Source: Marthasterias glacialis
Lineage: Eukaryota; Echinodermata; Asteroidea; Forcipulatida; Asteriidae
Length of the DNA: 64,000 nt
Reading direction: 5' to 3'
NCBI GenBank assembly: GCA_911728455.2
Contig: OU452239.1
Span: 5,988,384-6,052,383, forward strand
Each line of letters opens with the position of its first letter. Position 1 is the stretch's first letter. Below the pieces are notes generated by a model. That model did no database searches and had not been told where the DNA came from. It saw only the letters and a program-made list of their open reading frames with translations. This document shows, piece by piece, positions 27,201 through 39,900 of this stretch. The position numbers and the translations under genes are program-made.

Positions 27201-30200
27201 TGCCCCCTTTGTTCTTGATCTCAGCATTATTCCTTTTTTTCCATTACCATCCGCCCCCCACTTTTTACAACAACTTTGTGGCACTGGTTGGTTTCTCTCC
27301 TTTTGTAGATATTGAAGCTCCAACTGTCACCTGTCCAAGCGATAATACAACAGACGCAGCCTCTGGAATGGCTGGTGCCAATGTTATATGGTCCGTTTCA
27401 CCCACCGCAACTGATACTGTCGATGGTGTTATCAATGCTAGCACTATCGTATGTGAGGACAGTCTTGGCAATGTTGTAGTGTCTGGTGGATTTTACACCC
27501 ATGGCGTAACAACCGTGACATGTAGAGCCAATGATACTTCACTGAATGAAGGGTCATGTATGTTTTTGATCAATGTTACTGGTAAGTTGAAAGGTTTTCT
27601 TGTTCTATTTGTGTTCAACTGTCTTTGTGTCAAAAAGAATAATATTAATAATTAGGCAATAGTAAGTATAAATACTGTGGCGGGAGAAAGAGGGGTGCAA
27701 CTTGCCTAACTGATTGCGATTCCTTTTTGTTAGTTATTAACTTGATCCCGGGTACGCACACCCTTGTATGTGCAAACCGTGAGTAGACGGTCATTTACAG
27801 GGACGTTACAAAACTTAACTATACCCACCGTTTCGCTGAAAATAAAAATAATTTTTGGAGGGATGGAGACGCCCCTACAGTACTCTTATAGCGCTGCTTC
27901 AGTTCAAATTAAACTTATAATGAGTGTATTGAATGTCACGTTTGCCGTGCAGGCTATATCACATTTCCTGCCTTTCAGGGAGGAGGTGTGATTGCTTTTC
28001 ACAATTTTTTAACAAACCAAACACAGAACATTAACAACGCATCCATAATGCAATCGAACATCTGCTGTTTATTTACAGGTTATCTTCCCCACGCCCCCTT
28101 TGCTCTTGATCTCAGCATTATTCCTTTTTTTCCATTTCCATCCCCCACTTTTTACAGCAACTTGATGCCACTGGTTGGTTTCTTTTCTTTTGTAGATATT
28201 GAAGCTCCAACTGTCACCTGTCCAAGCGATAATACAACAGATGCAGCCTCTGGAATGGCTGGTGCCAATGTTATATGGTCCGTTTCACCCACCGCCACTG
28301 ATAGTGTTGATGGTGTCATCAATGCTAGCACTATCGTATGTGAGGACAGTCTTGGCAATGTTGTAGTGTCTGGTGGATTTTACACCCATGGTGTAACAAC
28401 CGTGACATGTAGAGCCAATGATACTTCACTGAATGAAGGGTCATGTATGTTTTTGATCAATGTTACTGGTAAGTTGTGTGGTTTTCTTGTTCTATTTGTG
28501 TGCAATTGTCTTTGTGTCAAAAAGAATAAAGTTTAATAATTAGACAACAGTAGGTTTAAATAATGTGGTGGGAGACAAGAGGGGTGCAACTTGCCTAACT
28601 GATTGCGATTCCTTTTTGTTAATTATTAACTTGATTCCGAGTCTATTCGTTCCTCAAGTTAAAAGTCATTCAGCGACCTAAAGGCTAAGAGATGAGATTC
28701 TTTTCTGTTGAAGCGACAGACTGCACAGAGCAGACTTTAACTGTTCATAAATGACCTCCCTCCAAAAAAAAATACGTTATTTCAATGGGAACTATCTCAC
28801 AATGTTGAATACTACCAACAGCTCTCCGTTGCTCCTTACCAAGTAAGTTTTGATGGTCATTTACTTTTGGAGTAATAACCAAATGTATCCCCTGCCTTTC
28901 AGTATTACTAATACCTTACCTAATCAATACAGAAAATTAAGTTATGAGAGGGAGATCACAAATTTACAGGAAGGATCATCAAAACTATTTTTTATTTTAA
29001 TCACAAATTTACCTTAACGTTTCAAGATGTACATTGATGATTACAAAATGTTGGTTTCATGGGCGTAAATACCAGGGGGAGGGGATGGGGGATGTTTACC
29101 CAACTTTTTGTCTGGGGGGAGGGGGGTGGTCCACAGGATCACCTCCCCCCAACAACCCGATTTTTGGTCCCTAATAAAATTGTTTTTGTTGTGGTTTTCA
29201 CTGAAAAAGCATCCGATAGCTTAGGAAATTAATTCAACCTGTACAAACCCCTATCAAGACAACACCCACGTCTGTACACGCCCGTATACGCACACCCTTG
29301 TATGTGCAAACAGTGAGTAGACGGTCATTTACAGGGATGTACAAAACTTAACTATACCCACCACTTTGCTGAAAATAAATAAAATTTTTGGAGGGATGGA
29401 TACGCCCCTGCAGTACTCTTATAGCGCTGCTTCAGTTCAAATTATACTTATAATGAGTGTATTGAATGTCACGTTTGCCGTGCAGGCTATATATCACAAT
29501 TCCTGCCTTTCAGGGAGGAGGCCTGATTGCTTTTCACAATTTTTTAACAATCTATACGTAGAACATTAACAACGCATCCATAACGCAATCAAACATCTGC
29601 TGTTTATTTACAGGTAATCTTCCCCATGCCCCCTTTGCTCTTGATCTCAGCATTATTCCTTTTTTTCCATTACCGTCCAGCCCCCCCCCCCCAATTTTTT
29701 TCAACAACTTTGTGGCACTGGTTGGTTTCTCTCCTTTTGTAGATATTGAAGCTCCAACTGTCACCTGTCCAAGCGATAATACAACAGACGCAGCCTCTGG
29801 AATGGCTGGTGCCAATGTTATTTGGTCCGTTTCACCCACTGCAACTGATACTGTCGATGGTGTTATCAATGTTAGCACTATCGTATGTAAGGACAGTCTT
29901 GGCAATGTTGTAGTGTCTGGTGGATTTTACACCCATGGCGTAACAACCGTGACATGTAGAGCCAATGATACTTCACTGAATGAAGGGTCATGTATGTTTT
30001 TGATCAATGTTACTGGTAAGTTGTATGGTTTTCTTGTTCTATTTGTGTTCAATTGTCTTTGTGTCAAAAAGAATAATATTAATAATTAGGCAACAGTAAG
30101 TATAAATACTGTGGCAGGAGACAAGAGGGGTGCAACTTGCCGAACTGATTGCAATTCCTTTTTGTTAATTATTAACTTGATTCCGAGTTTTTTTGTTCCT

Positions 30201-33200
30201 CAAGTTAAAAGTCATTCAGCGACCTAAGGGCTAAGAGATGAGATTCGTTTCATTTGAAGCGACAGAATGCACACGGCAAACTTTAGCTGTTCATAAATGA
30301 CCTCTTTCTCAAAAAAAATGATTTTTCAATGGGAGCTTTCTCACAATGTTTAATATACTTCCAACAGCTCTCCGTTGCTCCTTACCAAGTAAGTTTTAAT
30401 GGTCATTTACTTTTGGAGTAATAACCAAAAGTATCCCCTGCCTTTCAGTATTACTAATACCTTAACTAATAAATACAGAAGTTTAAGTTATGAGAGGGAG
30501 ATCACAAATTTACTGAAAAATGTTTTGTAGTTATTTGTGTCTGTTTGACAGGATCATTAAAACTTTTTTTATTTTAATCACAAATTTACCTTAACGTTTC
30601 AAGATGTACATTGATGATTACAAAATGTTGGCTTTATTGGCGTAAATACCAGGGGGGAGGGGATGGGGATGTTTCCCCCACTTTTTTTTTTTTTTTTTTT
30701 GGGGTGGGGGGTCTGGTCCACAGGACCGTTTCCCCCCCCCCCCCCACAGCCCAATTTTTGGTCCATAATAAAAATTGTTTTTGTCGTGGTTTTCACCGAA
30801 AAAGCACCCGATAGCTTATCAAATGAATTTAACTTGTACAAATCCCTATCAAGACAACACCCACGTCTGTACTTGCCCGTATACGCACCCCTTTATGTGC
30901 AAACAGTGAGTAGACGGTCATTTGCACGGACGTTACAAACCTTATACCCATCACTTTGCTGAAAATAAATATAATTTTTGGAGGGATGGATACGCCCCTG
31001 CAGTACTCTTATAGCGCTGCTTCAGTTCAAATTATACTTATAATGAGTGTATTGAATGTCACGTTTACCGTCCAGGCTATATATCACAATTCCTGCCTTT
31101 CAGGGAGGAGGCTTGATTGCTTTTCACAATTTTTTAACAAACTATACGTAGAACATTAACAATGCATCCATATCACAATAGAACATCTGCTGTTTATTTT
31201 AAGGTAATCTTCCCCTGACCCCCTTTGCTCTTGATCTCAGCATTATTCCTTTTTTTCCATTTCCATCCCCCCACTCTTTACAACAACTTTTTGCCACTGT
31301 TTGGTTTTTCTCCTTTTGTAGATATTGAAGCTCCAATTGTCACCTGTCCAAGCGATAATACAACAGACGCAGCCTCTGGAATGGCTGGTGCCAATGTTAT
31401 TTGGTCCGTTTCACCAACCGCCACTGATACTGTCGATGGTGTTATCAATGCTAGCACTATCGTATGTGAGGACAGTCTTGGCAATGTTGTAGTGTCTGGT
31501 GGATTTTACACCCATGGCGTAACAACCGTGACATGTAGAGCCAATGGTACTGCACTGAATGAAGGGTCGTGTATGTTTTTGATCAATGTTACTGGTAAGT
31601 TGAAAGGTTTTCTTGTTCTATTTGTGTGCAATTGTCTTTGTGTCAAAAAGAATAATATTAACTAGACATTATGTGTTTGTGGACAAACACGTAGCTGTTC
31701 CGAAGTTGTTTGTCCTTTGATTAAATACTCAAGACCTTGATAATGGTCCTACACGGTACAACGATAATGACTTTGACAATTGGCGCAGGACATATGATTT
31801 TTTTTTAATTGAGAGCTTCTTTTTTCGACCGGAAGTAAAGGTCAAAGTGGGGTCATGCGTGATATCAAAATGTCACCTTCGATGTGAGCTACAAATGTAC
31901 AAAGATTATAACTCTACGACATTTGGCACATGATATATGTTTTTTTAATTTAGAGCTTCCTGTCTGGACCGGAAGTAAAGGTCAAAGTGAGGTCCTGCCT
32001 AGTAACCAAATGTCACATGTGATGTAAGCTACAAATGGTACAAAGATAATGACAAGTACATTTGACACAGGAGATATGCTTTTTGAAATTTAGAGCTTCC
32101 TGTTTGGACCGGAAGTAAAGGTCAAAGTGGGGTCATTCTATAATAACCAAATGTCACACATGATGTAAGCTACAAATGCAACAAAGATTATGACTCTAGG
32201 ACATTTGGCACATGAGATATGCTGTTATGAAATTGATAGCTTTCTGTTTGGACCGGAAGTAAAGGTCAAAGTGGGGTCACGCCTCTAAACAAAATGTCCG
32301 ATATGATGTAAGCTACAAAACAACATAAAGATTACAAATTTATGAAATTTAGTTCAGGAGATGAGACTCTTTACAGTTTTGAACTTCCTGTTTGGACCGG
32401 GAGGAAAGGTCAAATCGGGGTCATATGTTCAAATAAAATGCCATATGTGCTCTAAGCTTTAAAATGGCACAAAGATTATGACTCTACGATGTGTGCTTCG
32501 GGAGATATTATTTTTTCATTATTAAACGTTGAATTAATGTAACTTGATACCTGATGACGTCACGATGACGAAAGCAAGTTTGCCTTATATGATTTTTTGT
32601 TATTTACAAGGTGGTATAACTTTTATTCCTATGCGATGCCTTTGAACGAAAACCCTAAAAATGCAAAGATTCTGCAAGTTTTATGTAGAAAAACATCTAC
32701 CAATAGAGGGCGCTATAGCATATGTGAAGTCATTATATTAGTTATTAAAAGCCAAACCAACATCTGATAACACAAATCAAGTTTAAAACGCTAAAAAAAT
32801 TAGCGCTACCCCGCCGCATTCATGTTTGCGGTTTTCCCACCAAAAACCTGTACAGGTTCGCAACACTGAGGAACATCATTGGATTAACGTGTGAAAAACA
32901 GGCGAGTGCGTACTTGTGTACAACTTTGCTATCAACTCTGAGCGGCGAAAAGCGGCGCAATCCACACAGCGTTGTACTAATGGTGCTCAGATTGAACAAT
33001 TAACGGTTAATTAAAGTGAAATACGTTGTGCTTTGATGAATTTTTATGGTCTGGGACAAGTGAAGTCATTATATTAGTTATTAAAAGCCAAACTAACATC
33101 TGATAACACAAATCAAGTTTAAAACGCTAAAAAAATTAGCGCTACCCCGCCGCATTCATGTTTGCGGTTTTCCCACCAAAAACCTGTACAGGTTCGCAAC

Positions 33201-33873
33201 ACTGAGGAACATCATTGGATTAACGTGTGAAAAACAGGCGAGTGCGTACTTGTGTACAACTTTGCTATCAACTTTGAGCGGCGAAAAGCGGCGCAATCCA
33301 CACAGCGTTGTACTAATGGTGCTCAGATTGAACAATTAACGGTTAATTAAAGTGAAATACGTTGTGCTTTGATGAAATTTTATGGTTTGGGACAACTCTT
33401 GGTAAAAGCAATCATGTTTTCTAAACGATCTATGTAATATAGCAATCTAAAATTCAATATATTTAGAAAAATTGTGGTTTTTGACCTACCAAATTAATAG
33501 TTACACTTTTTGGGCCGTGCCTTTTGTACACAGACACAAAATGTGCCTTAAATGACGTCATGATGACGTGACAGACACAAACAATCCAAATTGCACAACT
33601 ACAATATTGAACAAGTCTATAACTGAAAAGAAAATTAAGATCGGTTGTAGGCTTCCTGAGATAAGCTGGAGACAAGAATGCTTAATTAATTATTCACACT
33701 GCTGTCTTATGGTTAATTAATTAATAATTATAATTTTATGATATCGTTTAGCTAAGTCAAGACACAAGCTTTAACATGATATAGAATTTAACTTATAATG
33801 ATAATTCAAAGAACGGCATTTTGTGCGCAGAAAAGTCATGTGTTAAGTCAATAGGGTTTTGGGGGAAATAAAG

Positions 33874-33906
<33 letters not shown>

Positions 33907-36900
33907 TAAAAATCTCGACAGAAACAATAGCTGTTCCGACTGATAGTCGGAACAGCTAATAAAAAAAAAAAAAAATCTCGACAGAAACAATAGCTGTTCC
34001 GACTGATAGTCGGAACAGCTAATAATTAGACAACAGTAAGTTTAAATACCGTGGCAGGAGACAAGTCTATTTGTTCCTCAAGTTAAAAGTCATTAAGCGA
34101 CCTAAAGGCTAAGAGATGAGATTCGTTTCGGTCGAAGTGACTGACTGCGTACAGCAGACTTTATCTGTTCATAAATGACTTCTTTCTCAAAAAATGCGTT
34201 ATTTCATTGGGAGCTTTCCCCACAATGTTTAATACTACCAACACCTCTCTGTTGCTCCTTACCAAGTAAGATTTGATGGTCATTTACTTTTGGAGTAATA
34301 ACCAAAAGTATCCCCTGCCTTTCAGTATTACTAATACCTTACCTAATAAATACAGAAAATTAAGTTATGAGAGGGAGATCACAAATTTACTGAAAAATGT
34401 CTTGTAGTTATTTAATAATAATAATAATAATAATAAAGGGACTTGTAATGCACACATATCCACCCTGCTGGGTGCTCAAGGCGCAGTAGAACAAACAGAA
34501 AGAAGGTGAAACAGTGGAATTAATTAATTAAAAAAACTTGTGACATAAGATATGTTTTGAGCAGAGATTTAAATTTAGATAAACAGCGGCAGGATCTAAG
34601 TTTAAGTGGCAGAGAATTCCAAATACGGGGGGCCGCCACAGAAAAAGATCTTGCACCCCAAGTTCGCTTAAAAATGGGTTCCTTCAGGAGTAACAAGTTG
34701 CTGGATCTAAGAGTTCTGGATGGAGAGTAACGCTGGAGTAATTCAGTGATATAGGGAGGAGCCTTGTTGTTTAGGGCTTTGTGGACAGTAATCATGAGTT
34801 TGAAGATGATCCTTTGGGAGACAGGGAGCCAATGGAGTTCTCTCAGAATGGGTGTAATGTGGCAGAACTTTCTTGATAATGTAACAACTCGGGCAGCTGT
34901 GTTCTGTAGACGTTGAAGACGGGATATTTGACTTTGAGGAAGACTGTATAAAAGAGCATTACCGTTGTCTAGCCTGGAGGTAACAAATGCATGGACGACC
35001 TGTTCACAAGCGCCTTTATTCAGATATTTTCGTATTCGGCTAATGTTCCTGATGTGCATTGATGACAAACGAATGATGTTAGAAACTTGAGGTTGCAAGG
35101 TCATTGAAGCATCGAAAATAACTCCCAAATTCCTGGCCTGCAATGAAGGAGCAATCTCTGCTTCACCGATTCGAATAAATGGCACAGACAGTTTTGATAA
35201 CTGCTGCCGTGATCCAAAAAGAACAAACTCAGTTTTGTTGTCATTAAGCTTCAGGAAGTTGTTTTTCATCCAAGAACGTGTTTCCCGGATGCAACCCTCC
35301 AGCCTTGCAATTGCAGAATTAGCAGGATCTTGCGAAGATTTGAAAGTAATGTACAGCTGGGTATCGTCAGCATACACATGGTAGTTGAGATTATGCTTTA
35401 GAATGATGTCCCGAATTGGCAGTGTATAAAGGGTGAACCATTGCGGACCTAGCACAGATCCCTGTGGGACCGAATAGTTAAGAGTGACAGGATCAGATAC
35501 TGCGTCACCAATACAAACATGTTGAGTTCTGTCCGAAAGGTACGATCTGCACCACTCCAGTGCTGTGTCACGTATGCCAAGATAATTTTGAAGTCGGGAG
35601 AGGAGGATGTTGTGGTCAACTGTGTCAAATGCGGCACTCAAGTCTAACAAAACTAGCGCAGTGATGTTTCCATCATCCATGGCCGATAGGATGTCAATGC
35701 TTACACGGATAAGAGCAACTTCTGTTCCATGGAATGGTTTGTAGGCTGACTGAAACACATCTGAAAGATTATGGTTATGGATATGATCAGAAATACGTTT
35801 TGAAACTACTCTCTCAATGATCTTTCCAAGGAACTTTAAGTTTGCAATTGGTCTGTAGTTATTGAAAACCTCTTTGTCCAAATTAGGTTTCTTGAGGAGT
35901 GGTCTGATGTGTGAAACCTTTAAGTCAGGGAAGCAGCCGAAGTTCAGAGATCTGTTGACAAGGTTGGTGAAAAATGGTGCAAACAGATCAATGTTCTGTT
36001 TTATCAGTGTTGTTGGGACAGGATCAAGTTCACATGACTTTGAAGGTGACTTCATGATAATTTGCATAATTTCAGTCACACTGGTAGGCTCAAACTCAGA
36101 CAAACTGCAGGCAGGGTCTAAAGGTGACTGTGTTTGCTGGGGTGTGTCCGGCTCTGAAGAAAATAGTGAACAGATTTTCGAAACTTTTGTGACAAAAAAC
36201 TAGGAGAAAGCATTGGCTAGGTCCTGACCAGTATGTGAGGATGGAAGTACTGGAGACTTTGGCTTGTGTATCAGATTATCAATAACTTTGAATAGCTTCT
36301 TCTGATCGCCAGAACACTGTTGCACTTGGGATGAGTAATGAGAAACTTTGGCCTGGTTGATCATGCTCCTGACAAGATTGCACTGTTCGCGATATTCCTG
36401 TCGATGTAGATCACGTTTGCCATTGTCCCGCCATTTCCGTTCAAGTTGACGACGGATCTTCCTTGCTGCTCTAATGTCGTCATTAACCCAAACAGTTTCA
36501 GCCCGAACCTTAACAATACGTGACCTCTGAGGAGCATGATTGTCCAAGATGTTACAGAGGGTATGTTCATATTTCTCAACACAGCCATTGAGACTGACTT
36601 GATCAAAGTCAGTGCTTGACAAATGAGTTTCAATATCGTGGCATAAAGCAGGAATATGAACTTTTTTCCATTGTCTGGTTTTAACAGTGATGGTAGAAAT
36701 GCAGGGCTTATGTAAGTTCACGTAGCTCATGATCGCACAATGATCGGAAAGACCAGGATGGAGGGATAAAGAGGAGATAATTGGTGGGGTGCTTTCGCGT
36801 GTTATCATCAGGTTTAGAGAGTGTCCGAGTCGATGAGTTGGTTCATTAATGTGTTGGATGAGGCCGTATGAGGAGAGCAGGTCTTGAAACTGGTTTGCAT

Positions 36901-39900
36901 TTGCATTGGATACATCATCAACATGGATGTTCAGATCCCCAGTGAAGATGATGTCTGATGGGTGAAGGAGATAATGCAAAATCAAAGATTCAAATTCCTG
37001 AAGAAAACTAGCAAAGCTGACATGTTGACCGCGGGCATCTCTTTCTGGTCGATAAATGATGACCAGGCGAACAGATTTAGAGTTACCAGTTATCTCTGCA
37101 TGAAGAGATTCAAATGTCAAATAGTTGACGTTATCATTTTTCACACTGACGCATATACTGGATTTGTAAAGTAGAGCAACCCCTCCTCCACTCTTGGAGG
37201 GCCTGGGTATGTGATGGAAAAGGTAGCCAGTAGGAGTGCACTCTCGGGGTGTTAAATCATCATCTGGTTTCAACCAGGTCTCTGATACACCAACAAGATC
37301 CAGATTATTTTCAAGAACAAAGTCAACAAATTCATCTGATTTGTTGCAGATGGATCGTGTATTTAAAACGCAGAGGCTAAGTTTTGACTCAACAGGCGTT
37401 GTTGGAACAGACTGGGGCACGTGCTGACCAGGATGCAGTTTTCCTGCTGTTCTACGACGACCTGCCTTTTTACCACGTTGTGTTTTACCACGATGTGTTG
37501 GCTGGTACCCACAAGTGGAATTTACAAATAATCCAATATTTTGAAGATGAGTATGTACTGAGTGAGGTAGAGCTGTAGCAATTGCAGAGGGAGCAACACG
37601 AAGAGCGAGAAGCGTGTCATGAGCATAGGAAATTAGCCGGTTTGAAGTGGTACATTCAGCTGATTTACCTGTCACAGATTCAGGACCTGGATTTGGGTTT
37701 ATGTCTCCAAATATCACAAGCTCCACATGAAAAAATGCAGATGTGTTGGCATAGTATGGAATAGGGGCACTCACAAATTTTCGATGATGAAGTCTTCCTT
37801 CTTGCCTTCTGAGAAGATTGGATGCATAATATGCATCTGAAGCTGGTTGAACAAAACAATCAAGAGGTGAGTCACTCCAGTACAATGGGCCACAAAGAGG
37901 GGAGAGCATAAACAGGAGGTAGACACCCATTGTCCAGAGCTGAGCATCAGTGGTGTTGGGATTAGGCAATGGTTGACTGCTCAGCAAACTAATGGTGAAG
38001 TGTGTGTATTGTCTGTACAGTCAAGTTCCTTGAAGACACTGTCAAAAAACTCAGCAGAAAAACATAAATATCATCTCATAGACAGATCCATAATAGGCAG
38101 AAAGTGTCCAGCAGAATCATGGTGTAGTTACAAATCCAATAGTTTAAGTTTAAAAGCACAGCTATAGCAATAAAACATCAATTTATGCATGTAAAAAACT
38201 GGAGAGCTGATTTGAGTGGCAGCTTGTTAGGCGCTCACCCTGTTATCGCACTTGTGTCTGTCAGGCAGAATGAACAAAACCTTTTTTTGTTTTGATCACA
38301 AATTTACCTTAACGTTTCAAGATGTACATTGATGATTACAAAATAATGGTTTCATGGGCGTAAATACCAGGAGGGAGGAGATGGGGGATGTTTCCCCCAC
38401 TTTGTTTCGGTCAGGGGGGGGGGGGCTGGTCCACAGGATCATCTCCCCCCCCACACAACCTGATTTTGGTCCCTAATAAAATTGTTTTTGTTGTTTTCAC
38501 TGGAAAAGCACCCGATAGCTTAGTAAATGGATTCAACCTGTACAAATCCCTATCAAGACAACACCCACGTCTGTACACGCCCGTATACGCACACCCTTGT
38601 ATGTGCAAACCGTGAGAAGACGGTCATTTACTGGAACGTTACAAAATTTAACTATACCCACCACTTTGCTGAAAATAAATATAATTTTTGGTGGTATGGA
38701 TACGCCCCTGCAGTACTCTTATAGCCCTGCTTTAGTTCAAATTATACTCATAATGAGTGTATTGAATGTCAAGTTTACCGTGCAGGCTATATATCACATT
38801 TCCTGCCTTTCAGGGAGGAGGTGTGATTGCTTTTCACAATTTTTTATCAAACTATACGTAGAACATTAACAACGCATCCATAATGCAATCGAACATCTGC
38901 TGTTTATGTACAGGTAATCTTCCCCATGCCCCCTTTGCTCTTGATCTCGACATTATTCCTTTTTTTTCCATTACCATCCCCCACCCCCACTTTTTACAAC
39001 AACTTTATGCCACTGGTTGGTTTCTCTCCTTTTGTAGATATTGAAGCTCCAACTGTCACCTGTCCAAGCGATAATACAACAGACGCAGCCTCTGGAATGG
39101 CTGGTGCCAATGTTATTTGGTCCGTTTCAACCACCGCCACTGATACTGTCGATGGTGTTATCAATGCTAGCACTATCGTATGTGAGGACAGTCTTGGCAA
39201 TGTTGTAGTGTCTGGTGGATTTTACACCCATGGCGTAACAACCGTGACATGTAGAGCCAATGATACTTCACTGAATGAAGGGTCATGTATGTTTTTGATC
39301 AATGTTACTGGTAAGTTGAAAGGTTTTCTTGTTTTATTTGTGTTCAATTGTCTTTGTGTCAAAGAATAATATAAATAATTACGCAACAGTAAGTATAAAT
39401 ACTGTGGTGGGAGACAAGAGGGGTGCAACTTGCCTAACTGATTGCAATTCCTTTTTGTTAATTATTAACTTGATTCCGAGTTTATTTGTTCCTCAAGTTA
39501 AAAGTCATTAAGCGACCTAAAGGCTAAGAGATGAGATTCGTTTCGGTTGAAGCGACAGATTGCACACAACAGACTTTTTCTGTTCATAAATGACCTCTTT
39601 CTCAAAAAGTACGTTATTTCAATGGGAGCTTTCTCACAATGTTGAATATACTACCAACAGCTCTCTGTTGCTCCTTACCAAGTAAGTTTTGATGGTCATT
39701 TACTTCTGGAGTAATAACCAAAAGTATCCCCTGCCTTTCAGTATTACTAATACCATACCTAGTAAATGCAGAAAATTAAGTTATGAGAGGGAGATCACAA
39801 ATTTACATGTACTGAGAAATGTGTTGTAGTTATTTGTGTCTATCAAGACAACACCTACATCTGTACACGCCCGTATACGCACACCCTTGTACGTGCAAAC

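Larger units (their letters stand above)
25738..29742 (+). repeat. 4.0-kb higher-order repeat, copy C (exons 15-17)
   Basis: The exon distances are 1571, 887 and 1547 bp, total 4005 bp. It is the third consecutive copy of the same block. Confidence 0.85.
31663..34020. mobile_element. HINE/pearl-like non-coding element, copy 2
   Basis: The left hairpin (GTGTTTGT/ACAAACAC, 31673-31690) differs in sequence from that of copy 1 but pairs just as well. AGCTGTTCCGA follows at 31693-31703. The right end carries a 13-bp perfect hairpin (AGCTGTTCCGACT/AGTCGGAACAGCT) twice, at 33929-33957 and 33992-34020. The core has five ~143-bp tandem repeats. A (AAT)n tract lies at about 33877-33900. It matches copy 1 in order but shows clear divergence and rearrangement. 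Confidence 0.6.
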
